The notes under the pieces: model-generated
Database searches by the model: none
What the model was told of the DNA's origin: nothing
Seen by the model: only the letters and a program-made list of their open reading frames with translations
In this document: positions 1-11,000 of the stretch, piece after piece
Layout: each line of letters begins with the position of its first letter
Numbering within the stretch: position 1 is the stretch's first letter
Assembly: GCA_048213135.1 (NCBI GenBank)
Contig: PS015207.1
Location: forward strand, 48,961 to 92,717
Direction: 5' to 3'
DNA from: Reclinomonas americana ATCC 50394
Lineage: Eukaryota > Jakobida > Jakobea > Jakobida
DNA length: 43,757 bases
Made by a program: the position numbers and the translations under genes

Positions 1-165
1 AGAGAAGAGAGGGGGAGAGACGGAGGCGGAGGGAGAGAGAAAAAGACAGTGAGTGAGAGATGGGAGAGAGAGAGAGAGACTGAGAGATCTAGAGAATGAG
101 AGAGAATGAGAGAGAGATGGGAGAGAGAGAGAGAGAGACTGAGAGAGAATGAGAGAGACAGAGTG
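1..165. repeat. GA-rich microsatellite
   Basis: Imperfect (GA)n with TGAGAGA and GGGAGA variants. It sits upstream of the first recognisable exon (from 232) and probably lies inside an intron or the 5' flank of the first gene, because that exon opens after a clear acceptor (TTCATGCAG ending at 231). Reading frames through this tract encode only Arg/Glu repeats and are not genes. Confidence 0.8.
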
Positions 166-231
166 TCTGTGTGTGATGTCAGTCCTCTCGATAATACTTT
201 GTGCTCACGATCGTCATTCATATTCATGCAG

Positions 232-2225
232 CGTACCTCGCGTACTATGTGCATCATTCGGACGCCTTCACCCTCACGCGCACTGTTCAACTGAGTAGCA
301 ACGGTTGGCTCAGTGCGGCCACCAACAAGTCTGTGCTGGTGGTGAGTGTGATCGGGTATTTCATTGTACACCGCAGTGTTTTACTTACCTTGGTCAATGA
401 AGCGACGCAATGTGTCGGCCTTGTATCCCTTTGCATCCGTGCCCACACTGGCCGTCGCACTGACTGGCGTGCGTGCCAGACGACGGTCGTCGCTTGTTAC
501 TGGTGGATCCGCAACTCTCTCTGACAACTTTGTGCTGTCACACGGATCGGTCAGCCGCACACAAGGCGACATTCATGGCGTCGTCACCGGCGACGCGCAA
601 GTAGAGCGTCTGTATGCGCGAGTTGCCATTGGCCCTGCTCGTGAAGATGCTTCAAACCGTACGGGGTTTGTCATGCGAGCTGGTGGTGCGTGTGCTGCTG
701 CCGTGTCTCTCTCCGCTTGATTGAAAAGCACCTCTCACGCCTGTCTGCGAGCACAGAGACCACGCACACCTCTGACGCGCTCACGGCCACGGTCAGCTTG
801 ATTTCGGTGGACGCGCCGAACGGACTGCTCGCTGCCACCTTGTCGACGCAGCTGTTCTTGCGTGGCTGGAAGTCCAAGTCCGGTGGCGAAGCCGTGATCA
901 GCCACCACGTGTTGAACAGCTCGCTCGACTTGCAGACGCATGTGGTCGGCGGCGAGACGTTTGTGAGCGGCTTTACGTTTGCCACTGAGGATCCAGGAGC
1001 CGGCAACACGACGCTTGTCACGTGGACCGCCGTGGGCCGAGTCACTGTCGGTGCGCCGCCGCAGTGTCCCACTGGCTTCTTCGGGTCGGACTGCAGCCAG
1101 TGTCAGCTGGGCGTCGGCGAGTCAGTGTGCTCGTCCGACGTGATGAGCGTGCTCTCCTGCAACGGCGCGCCGGTGACGGTGGCATGCACGGGCGGAAATG
1201 TGTGCTTGCAGCAGACGGCGACTGTAGCAATCTGCGCGGCCTCTTGCCTGCAGCGCTTCAGCCCCCCGATCGGCGTCTCGGCCGGTTTCATACCGACTGT
1301 TGCAGCGAGTCACAGTGGCCGAAACCTTGCTGTCTCGTATCCAGGCCCATCCGGTGGCGTATTTACTTCGCAAGACCTGGGCGCGACATGGACGAAAGTC
1401 CTCAGCAACACCGCTTCTCTGCCCGTGGCCGCCGTTGTGATGAGCACCGACGGGGGAAGGCTGGTCGCCATCACCACAGCCAAGCCGGTGGATGTTCAGA
1501 TTTCCGAGGACGGTGGAGCGACTTGGACTGGCGTGTCCACCGGTTCCAACGTCTCTTTCCAGTCGATAACGATGAGCGAGGACGGCACGACAGTGGTTGT
1601 CTCTGCTGCTGGCATCGACGACGATATCGCTGTGTCGACGGATGGTGGCTATACATGGGCACATCGCAGCTTGCCAGTAGGCGTGTTTGCGTACGTCGAT
1701 GCCGTGGAGTTGAGCGGCGACGGGCGGCTGCTGTATGCCTCGCAAGTCAACTCCCACCACAACTTCGTGTCGGCCGACCTGGGTGTCACTTGGACTGCTC
1801 TTGGCGGACCGGCTGATGTGACGCAATTTTTCAGACTCCATGTCGATCACACCGGTTCGACCGTCTTGGCTGCTGCACTTGTGAATGGAGTTCGCGAGAG
1901 TTTCGACGGCGCGAGGACGTGGACCAGAATCGACAATGCTTCGCTTTCCAGCTATTTCACCGACGTTACCCTCCGCGCTACCGATGGATCTATTTACTCG
2001 ACTTATTTGCGGCTCTCCGGCTCGCCGAATCGTACCAACATTCAGCGATCAACGGATGGTGGCGCGACGTGGAAGACGACGAGTCTGACTACCACCTATC
2101 CGACCTATCTTTGGGTCGCTGTGGCTGTGGCGGAGGAATCGCCGATCGTGATTGCCGCGAGTAACTGGACCCCGTCGGCGGTGGTTTTGGTGGGGGGTGC
2201 TTGTTTTGAGACGGATGTGGTGTGA
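232..2225 (+). CDS. BNR/Asp-box repeat extracellular protein, 5' end missing
   Basis: Three exons are supported: 232-341, 403-685 and 757-2225. The introns 342-402 (GTGAGT...AAG) and 686-756 (GTGCGT...CAG) keep the reading frame. The gene enters from an acceptor at 231, so its start codon lies upstream of the window. The N-terminal 210 or so residues have no recognised fold. Next comes a cysteine pair pattern CPTGFFGSDCSQC, like an EGF/laminin-type module, then a second Cys-rich stretch. The C-terminal 300 residues contain repeated Asp-box (BNR) motifs of the form S.DGG.TW: SEDGGATW, STDGGYTW, SADLGVTW and STDGGATW. These mark a beta-propeller of the sialidase/Vps10/photosystem-stability-factor type. 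Sialidase catalytic residues are not evident, so carbohydrate or protein binding at the cell surface is more likely than enzymatic activity. No C-terminal transmembrane helix is visible. The family call is firm; the function is inference. Confidence 0.75.
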
Positions 2226-2354
2226 TCGAAGCTTAAGGAGAGGGTGGGGGAGAGGGTGGAGGGGAAGGAGAGGGTGGAGGAGGGAGGAGAAGGGAGCGGG
2301 AAGAGGTGTGTAACAAAGATGACTGTTGGAGAAGTAATTATGTGTTTTTTTATG

Positions 2355-2435
2355 TTGTTGGTGTGCCAAGGTCAAGGGTCAAGGGATTTGTGGGCGTTTA
2401 TCGCATTATTGAAATGTGGTGGATGAAGTGTTTTG
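2355..2435 (+). pseudogene. Decayed fragment matching the 3' end of the Crinkler/RHS-like gene
   Basis: The sequence from TTGTTGGTGTGCCAA through GTGTTTTG matches the minus strand of 18225-18141 almost base for base over about 80 bases, with a small indel near the middle. In the 18-kb copy the matching frame reads VGVPMVIVGKGFVDICRIIG and ends at a stop (18155-18157), with codon choice typical of genes here. In this copy the stop is replaced by Trp and the frame runs on without gene-like content. It is therefore read as a relic of a related gene or element. It lies on the same strand as, and 130 bases beyond, the stop of the BNR gene. Confidence 0.5.
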
Positions 2436-2591
2436 TTTTTTGTTTCTTTTGGTTATCAATGCATTTGTAGCAGTTTTTTTGTTTTTTGAATGTTTCTTTG
2501 AAGGTGATTGAAGTAGATGGTGTCAGCTATGGGTGGAGAGGGATAGGAAAGCGGACAGGTTGCAAGTGTGCGCATTTCTTTCTCTATCTCT

Positions 2592-3043
2592 GTCGCCAAG
2601 CACGACAAGCAACACTCATAAGTTCACATACATTCTCATCTTCCACCTCCTTCTCCATATTATTCTAGTTCTTGTTCTTGTTCTTATTGTTCTGCTTCCT
2701 CCTCTCTCTCTCTCTCTCTCTCGCAGTAGTCGCCAAGCACGACATTCAACAATCACCAAGGTTGACACAAGTTCCCATGTATCTCTCTGTTACTCTCTCC
2801 TTCTCAGTCTCTCTCTCTTTTTCTCTCTCTTTTTCTCTCTCTTTTTCTCCCTCTTTTTCTCTCTCCTTGTCTCTCTCACGGTGAACTGCCCCATCGCTGC
2901 CGGATTACTTGACAACAGGGCCGTCGACATCATAATCTCTCTCTCCTTGTTGTTCTTCTTCTTTTTCTTCTCCTTTCTTGTTCTTTCTCGCTCTCTCAGT
3001 GCGCACTGTCACACCGTTGCCAAAGTAGTCGCCAAGCACGACA
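2592..3043 (+). repeat. Three dispersed copies of GTCGCCAAGCACGACA
   Basis: Identical 16-base copies occur at 2592-2607, 2729-2744 and 3028-3043, all on the plus strand and each next to CT-rich sequence. Two are preceded by AGTA. The spacing (137 and 299 bases) is irregular, so this is not a simple tandem array. It may be a remnant of a larger duplicated unit. Confidence 0.75.
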
Positions 3044-3154
3044 GGCGTGTCTATCGATTGTTAATTATGGCGTGACTGCCTGGCCGTGACAAGCGTGACC
3101 AACACACTGCGTTGGTCAACAATTGCCACAAATAGAACCTGATGAAAGGACGCC

Positions 3155-5226
3155 TCACGCACATGTACTGCATAGGTCGCTTTTTAGCACATCACAATGA
3201 GTATAGGTTGTTGCTGCAGCTGGGCAGTTCTGTGTGTTGACGCTAGACATTGCTTGGCACAGTTGTCGGACAGTTTTGCACTCCCCAATACCCGTGAGCG
3301 ACGTGAACACGAGGCGCAGCAGCGTGAAATCATGTAGTGCTTGCAGATCTCCCGCCACGAAAGTGTCGTCGACCGCCTGCGACCAACTCAGCTGGAGGAA
3401 GGTGGCCGTGGCCGCACTGCGGTGGACGTCAGCGTTCCGAATTCGAACACGCTGCTGCACATTCGCCAGTTCTCGAAGCCCACCAGCGCCACCTTCACCA
3501 CCACCATGTCTCCATCGGCCAGCAACAGCAACAGCTTGCGTACGTCGTACATTCTGACAGTGAGCAAGAGCAATCTTCGCCCGGCATGCTGGCGGACGGC
3601 ATCGCCGTGTTGCCATACGCAGTACCTGCTACTGGAACCGGACAGATTTCCCGGACACTTGGACGAAACGCTGTCCATAGAGCGTAGCCACCATGATAAT
3701 CACTGCAAAAAGTGTCCGGTCAGTATCCCGACATGTTCCTCTATCGAATGACATGCGTCTCGGTGGTCACCGATCAGTTGGCGTCGCGCACTGCTGTGTC
3801 CAAGTTGACCGAGTTTGGCGGCAGTTTCGGCCATTTTGACGGTCGTCGTGTCCGGCAAGGCAGCAAAGACGAATGAGTGCTCCCTTCGGCCGGAAACGTG
3901 TCCGGATAAGATCACAAGACATCCTCCTACCACATCCACCACTTTGAGAGGAGAGAAAGTGAAGCAGTGAGACAAAAACACAGTGGACATCTGTCCGGAG
4001 GTTTTGGCAAATTGAGCCGAAGCTGACATTTGGACAGTGTTTGCTGGCTCCACCGCTAGTGGTGTCGTCTCTTTCCCTATTTTCGCCCGCAACGTCTCGC
4101 CCTTAGCTGTTTCTATCAGACCTCTGGTCCGCAAGGGGATGAGGGGCTTCGCTCGCCTTCTGTGTTCGTGCGATGTTCGGTCCGACGGATGAATTTGCTA
4201 TGTAAACTTCTGTAGACTTTCAGTGTTTTTGCATTGTCGAACACATGGCGAATTTTTTTCTCGCTGTTGGTGTTCTTCCTGGCTACTGAAACATCACCAT
4301 CGCTCTGCGCATCTCTCAGTGCACACCAGCCACTGCGTTGCTCACGCAGCAAGATGCTTGCAGCAGAAAGCCGCGTCTAGAACTGAATTTTCTCCGCATT
4401 TGGAAACTGGCTCGTCAAGTGTGTAACCAGCGCAGCTATCGCTCCAGATGGCTGGCACCACCGCGCTCAGTCTCAGTATGTAGCTACCCCTGTCGGCCGC
4501 CTCCTCACCAACGCCCGAATGTACAGTGCAGTCCCTTCTGGCTGCAGACGCATGACGATGTCATCGGGTGTCATGTTCACTTTGTCCGGTTCTTTGTGGC
4601 AGGTACTGCGAGAGTTAATACGCAGGCAGCTCCCTGCAACTGTCGCTGTCCGACGTGGTCATCACTCGCGCGGACTCGCCCACAACCATAGTGGCACGCG
4701 GCAACTTGCAGGGCACATTCTACATCACCGCACCGGCGGCAAGCATCTGACCGCCCATGTTTGGCACGGCGAAGGCCGACGCGACGGTAATCAAGCCAGT
4801 CGCGATCGCTGCGACATCAGCGGTACATTGATAGTGGTGGTTGTGGATCCCGTGGTGGTGGCCGAGATGGTTGCGAAGAGAGCTGCTGCTGCTGTTAGGA
4901 AAGAAGTTAGAGCACTTCATCTTCAGTGCCAGCACCAACGCAGCGCGCGACAGCAAGCTTAAGACTGGTGAAGTACAGATCCGGAGGAGGTCGCTTCCTC
5001 ATGATCAAAAGTGCGGTGATCGGCGGCGATGGTGTGCGTGTCAGATGCTGATGGTTCACCTCCAACGCCTGATGCTGTGTGTTGAAAGGGAGAGAGAGAG
5101 TGTGCTAGGGCGCAACGAAGTGGAAATGGCGCGCTGCGCTGCGCATCGCAACATAAAACTGGAACGAAAGAGCACAACTTTCTTCTCTTTTTTCTTCTCT
5201 TTTTCTTCTCCTTCTCTCCTCTCTCT

Positions 5227-5262
<36 letters not shown>

Positions 5263-5529
5263 CTCTCAGATGCACATATGTTCTCCGATCCCTTGGCCTC
5301 CCTCCCCTCTCTCTCTCGTCGTTTCTCGCGCTCTCTTCCGCACTTCTTTCCATGCTTCTCTCTTGCAATCACACTGACCTGGTGCGCTTGCATGCTGTGG
5401 ATTTCCATTGCCACCACTTCAAGAAAAGTGCCATTGGTGTCGTCACTGGCTGCCACACCACGCCAGTGCGCCAACAGTCACCACCGCAATCAAGAGGAGT
5501 AGCAGGCAACGAAGCATGTCTCCCATGAA
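3155..5529 (-). CDS. Putative secreted protein, exon structure unresolved (possible pseudogene)
   Basis: The minus strand starting near 5529 encodes MGDMLRCLLLLLIAVVTVGA, a typical signal peptide. Further minus-strand blocks with G/C-ending codons follow: around 5473-5405 (containing DDTNGTFLEVVAMEIH); 5060-4970; 4800-4640, interrupted by one stop; 4134-3700 (144 open codons); and 3560-3390 (containing LLLLADGDMVVVKVALVGF) continuing to a stop at 3155. A GA tract (sense strand) around 5230-5260 would lie in an intron. I could not join all blocks with clean GT-AG junctions, and one block carries an in-frame stop, so the gene may be broken. No family is recognised. The plus strand also has open stretches here (for example around 4625-4745), so strand assignment rests mainly on the signal peptide. 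The signal peptide faces that of the protease gene at 5981, suggesting a shared divergent promoter. Confidence 0.35.
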
Positions 5530-5902
5530 GAACAACAACGCAGGTGCTTTATCCCTTCTTCTCGCACGCAAACTGCGTGAATATGCACTATTTACTTTCC
5601 TTTTCAAGAAACGGGAAGTGTTGAAAGCAGTATTTGTCATGACGGCAGGTTGTAGTGCGCTTAAACCTATGCCGCGCACGAACGCTGTCATCCCGCACTC
5701 ATTGTGAGCCAACTGTCACTACTCTGAAGACACACAACATCGAAAGCGCACACACCAGTGTCTAACAATTGCGATTTGATTCTGAATTCAACTTACGGAG
5801 ATAGCATGTCATTGTTTTGTCCTTTAAGTTACCCTGAGCACTGGTGAGCGCTAGCGTTGGCAGACACCTCGCTCCCTTGTTACACGTTCTCTCTCTCTCT
5901 CT

Positions 5903-5936
<34 letters not shown>

Positions 5937-5980
5937 ATTGTCTGATCGACTCTGACTCGCGAGACGCACAGCGGAAGTCA
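5530..5980. promoter_or_regulatory. Spacer between divergent secreted-protein genes
   Basis: This 450-base interval separates the putative minus-strand signal peptide start (about 5529) from the protease start codon (5981). It carries a CT microsatellite (5889-5935) about 50 bases upstream of the protease ATG. No TATA-like element is convincing. A bidirectional promoter role is inferred from position only. Confidence 0.3.
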
Positions 5981-7671
5981 ATGCACACCAAACTCCCGCG
6001 CGTCGCCGCCATTGTGGCGCTGGTACTCGTTGCATGCGCATTCTCTGCGCCCGCTGCGAGGGCCCTCTTGCACGATACAGTCTCCGTGTCGGTGCGTTGC
6101 TGTTTTTGGCACCCACACGCGACTTATCATGTCTCACTGGGAGTGTGCATGCGCAGTCACAGTTACAGTGGAACCGCGCAGCTTCTCCGCGCATTCGACT
6201 CTCGTTTCACGCCGCTCCCGCTTCTCGTTCTTCGTCGACGTACCGCGACGTGCTGCCCGCTGATGTGCGCACTGTCGAGGATGCCGCGCTGTTTCACGTG
6301 CGTCGCCTTGTGAGTGCGCATGCGGAAATGTCCGCGTCCGCCTCTCGCCACGGCCAACAGCATCGAGTCGGCGTGCAAGCGACACCTGCAGGTGCGTGAT
6401 GTGTGGAATGAGAGCGGGGTGGAGAGAAGAGAACCGCCTGCATTATTATGTCTGTCTGCGCATGAACATGCGTCCGCTTTTCGCTTTCACGAATCTGGCA
6501 TGTCAAATGCACACCTCTGTCTGTGTGCTCTGCTCTCTCTCTCTCTCTCTCTCNNNNNNNNNNNNNNNNNNNNNNNNNNNNNNNNNNNNNNNNNNNNNNN
6601 NNNNNNNNNNNNNNNNNNNNNNNNNNNNNNNNNNNNNNNNNNNNNNNNNNNNNNNNNNNNNNNNNNNNNNNNNNNNNNNNNNNNNNNNNNNNNNNNNNNN
6701 NNNNNNNNNNNNNNNNNNNNNNNNNNNNNNNNNNNNNNNNNNNNNNNNNNNNNNNNNNNNNNNNNNNNNNNNNNNNNNNNNNNNNNNNNNNNNNNNNNNN
6801 NNNNNNNNNNNNNNNNNNNNNNNNNNNNNNNNNNNNNNNNNNNNNNNNNNNNNNNNNNNNNNNNNNNNNNNNNNNNNNNNNNNNNNNNNNNNNNNNNNNN
6901 NNNNNNNNNNNNNNNNNNNNNNNNNNNNNNNNNNNNNNNNNNNNNNNNNNNNNNNNNNNNNNNNNNNNNNNNNNNNTCCTCCTCCTCCTCCTCCTTCTTG
7001 TCTTTCTTCTCCTCACGCGCAAACGCCCTTATATTTGTCAGCGACTCGTGTACGGATTCTTTCACACATTTTTCCCGAGCTGTTACAAACAGCAGCAGCA
7101 GCAGCTCCTCAATCAATGATAGATTTGCTCACTCGTTCCTTGCCGCCTCGCGCACAGCCGAATCAGCCTCCGTCTCTCTACATGTGGCGCGCCTTGTCAC
7201 GTCGCTGCACGGTGGTCGCGTCACGGCCGCACACGTACGCCAGTCGGTTCACGGCGTGGAGGTTTTGAACAGCGAAGTTCGCATGCTCCTGCATCCGACC
7301 TCGTTCCAGTTGTTGTCTGCCACTGGTTCGCTGGTCGACGTCGCCTCCTTCACCTTCGCCTCCGAGTTCCACGCCGCCGCCTCGTCCGTCGATGGTGGTG
7401 CCTTTGCGGTGCCCGCCGACGTTGAACAGTACAAACAGGCCCTGGTGACGGCGCTGAACGAACATTTCGGCGCCAACAATGCCATCAGCGTGGACAACGT
7501 ACGCTTTGAGGAGTTCACGCGCCATGGCCTCCACAGCGATGTGTGGCTGTATACGAGTGAGGGAGCTCCGGTGACTGTGCGCAGCCCGCATGGCAGCCGA
7601 GTGAGAAAGGTGTGGATCGGGCAAGTGATGGAACACACGCACTTTCTTGCCCTTCGGGTCACCAGCTCACT

Positions 7672-7726
<55 letters not shown>

Positions 7727-7989
7727 GTACGTACGTACGTACGTACGTACGTACGACGACGTACGTACGACGACGACGCNNNNNNNNNNNNNNNNNNNNN
7801 NNNNNNNNNNNNNNNNNNNNNNNNNNNNNNNNNNNNNNNNNNNNNNNNNNNNNNNNNNNNNNNNNNNNNNNNNNNNNNNNNNNNNNNNNNNNNNNNACGG
7901 ACGGTACGGTAAGGTACGGTACGGTACGGTACGGTACGGTACGTACGTACGTACGTACGTACGTACGTACGTACTCGTCGTCGTCGTCG

Positions 7990-8065
<76 letters not shown>

Positions 8066-11000
8066 GTGGTATCCCCATCTTCGCGCACCTTGTTTCCCTT
8101 CACACACACGCACATACACGCACATACACGCACACACACACACACACTCGCGCACACACGCGCAGTCTTCTTTCTCTTCTGTGCCGGTGTGCTGCGCTGT
8201 GTCTGAATCTTGGCGCAGCTCATCGCTGCTGAAGAGTGCACATGCGATGTCTCGCGTTGTACCTTTTATGTGGATTCTTCGCTCTCTCGGAGCTATGCGT
8301 TCTTTTAATCTCTCCACCTCTCATCTCTACCCCTTCACGCTGTTAACGTTCCTTCCGTCGGCTTCCATCTCTCCTTCGCCTGTCTCTCTCCCCCTCCTTC
8401 CTCCTCCCCTTCCCCCTTCGCCCTTCTCCACTCTTCTTCATGGCCCTCACCATTCCCTGCTCTGCGCCCACAGGCATTCTTTCCCTCCCCCACCGGCTCT
8501 CTCATACCGGCCTTCTTTGTCGAGTTTGACGCCACGTTGGCCACCATCAGCAATGCGCCACCCTCCGTCTTCCGCTTCGTCATTGCCAGTGACACGTGGC
8601 ACGTTCTCGAGTCGGCCAACCTCACCGCCAACGAGACGTTCAACTATCGTGTGTGGGCACGATCCGACGGCAACAAGCTGCCAGCCGACAGCCCAACCGA
8701 GGATTGGATGCCGCATCCAACTGGTATGCCGGACGGCTTGTTACCCGCGTTTGTGCCTCCGTCGCTGGTGTCGATGGACTCGTTCAACAAGTTCCTCGAT
8801 CCGTGGTTGCCGGCGGGTGCCACAGAGACGCGCGGCAACAACGTGGACGCGTATGCCGACCTGGCTGGACCCGACGGATTCAGTGCGGGCGACCTGCGTG
8901 CCACAACCACCTCACCAAACACCTTCGACTACGTGTACGACTTGACACATGACGCGCTGGCGTCGCCGACGCAGACCATGGCCGAGGTGACGCAGCTGTT
9001 TTACGTCACCAATTATTTGCACGACTACTGGTACGACTCTGGGTTCGACGAGTCTGCCGGCAACGCGCAGCATGACAACTACGGCCGTGGTGGCGTGGGC
9101 GGAGACTCGATGAAGGCTGAGGCGCAGGACTACGACGGCGTAAACAACGCCAACATGTCGACTCCGTCGGATGGTATGCGCCCGCAGATGCAGATGTATT
9201 CGTGGACTATCGGCAGCTCTGGTCATTTGCTGGCGACGCCGCCGGGTGTGTCGTACAAGACTGGCTCAGCAGACTTCTGGCCGACTAAGTTTTCGGTTCG
9301 TTGCAACATCTTGCATTAAGCCCGCACACTCAGCGCCACCACTCACTTTGTCGGTTGCACTCGTGCAGGTGTCTGCCCCGATTGTAGCGGTGACGACCGA
9401 CCCTCTGGCGTGCACAGCCATTACGGAAGACGTGGCTGGAGCAATTGCTCTCATCCGACGCGGCGCGTGTTCATTCCAGAGCGTAACGCTCAGCGCTGAA
9501 CAGGCGGCCGCCGTCGGCGTGCTGATTGTCAATTCCGACGATGATTTGGTTGTCTTGCACGGCGACTTCGATTTTCCACCTCTGAATATTCCCACGGCAT
9601 CGCTCCGCAAGTCAGACGGTGACGCGCTCTTCGACAGTCTCAACAACAACGTCGAGGTGATCGGCGAGTTGACGTCAGTGATGCAGCGCGCCGGGTCGCT
9701 GGACACGACGACCATGCATGAGTGGGGCCACTACCTCCATCACCGCCTCGCACAGTGCGACTTAGGATCGCAGTGCAACTCCATGTCGGAGGGCATTGCA
9801 GACTTTGTGGCGCTGCATCAATCGGTGCGTGAGGGCGACAATCTGGATGGCTCGTATGCCTGTGGCATCTACGCCTTCAATGACGCGTACTTCGGCGTCC
9901 GGCGTCTCCCGTACTCGGTCGACAAGAGCAAGAACCCGATGACCTTCAAATACGTGTCGGATAGCGTGCCGTTTGAGTTCACTCCACCGGTGCCCACTGC
10001 AGATAATGGTGCTGTCAATTCTGAAGTACACAACGCGGGCGAGGTCTGGGCGACTGCCATGTTTGAGGTGAGCAGGGGTACAGAGACGGAGGGTGAGTGG
10101 GAGGAGAGTAGGAGAGTGAGTGGGCAGGAAGCTGGTACACAAGCCACTCTTTTGGTCTCCTCTCTTTTTTGTATTCCGTCATTTTCTCTTTGTCGTCTCA
10201 CTTCCATCCCCTCTCGCTCCTTCCTCTTTCGATATTCATTATGTTGTGCATTGCACGCGAACGTCATTCTCCCATCAGCCTATGTCGTCCTTGTTCTTCC
10301 CCCTCGTGTTTTCTGGTGTCCTCCTCATTCTACACTTCCTTCTCTGGCGCTACCGCCCCTTTCACTAACCCTGCCGCTTTACTTCTCCCTCCCTCACCTC
10401 TCTCGCACACACACAGAGCTACATCGGTCTCCACAAGAATGCCAATGGACGCGCATTTGCCCAAATCAAGCGCGCCATGGCCGACTACGTGGTGGCCGGC
10501 TTGCTGCTCACACCCGCCGAAGCCACGTTCACTCAGCAGCGTGATGCGTTGCTGCTGGCCACGACCGTCCTCAACGCAGCAGACGCGACGATCATGGCCT
10601 CGGCATTTGCTGTGCGTGGACTTGGTTCGTATTGCTTGAGTGTGTCTCTGAGGAGGACACTCCTTGTCTCTCTCTCTCTCTCTCTCTCCCACTCTCTTCC
10701 GCAACTTGCTTTTTGCTGATGACCTGTACATGCAGGAGCGTGTGCGGTATCGCCGACGCGTCATGACAACACTGATTTGATTGAGTCGTTTGAAAACGAC
10801 TGGTCCTACTTCAACGTATTTATGGAGCACGTGAGTGTGGGAGAGGGAGCTGTGATCTGCAACCACGACGGCTTGGTGGTGCGTACATTTCAGTCGTGCT
10901 CCATTTGCGATAATTGTATGCCACCACTCACATGTGCGCACATGCAGCAAGCCGGCGAGGACGGTGTTGTGCGGGTATCTGTGCAGACCCCCCAGTTCTA

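Larger units (their letters stand above)
2226..3150. other. Repeat-rich spacer without a supported gene
   Basis: This stretch holds GA-rich sequence (2230-2310), a decayed copy of the end of the NTPase gene at 18-22 kb (2355-2435), CT-rich tracts (2700-2725, 2790-2880, 2930-3000) and three copies of a 16-base word. Its open frames consist of Leu/Ser/Phe runs from the CT tracts. I see no credible gene. Confidence 0.6.

Noticed and set aside
1122-1850. A 242-codon minus-strand frame opposite the BNR exon
   Set aside because: Antisense to an exon with clear Asp-box repeats; high G/C third positions on one strand often open the opposite frame.
6487-7119. Open frames crossing the 423-base gap
   Set aside because: Openness comes from the N run. 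The interval is the intron 6392-7157 of the protease gene, whose flanking exons join in frame.
8100-8165. CA-rich tandem words as a possible CRISPR-like array
   Set aside because: Simple (CA)n/(ACACACGC)n microsatellite without spacers, in a eukaryotic intron.
7650-8240. Long open frames of Arg-Glu, Ser-Leu or Tyr-Val-Arg-Thr repeats through the microsatellites
   Set aside because: They are direct translations of CT, GA and ACGT repeats within an intron and span an N run; no independent coding evidence.
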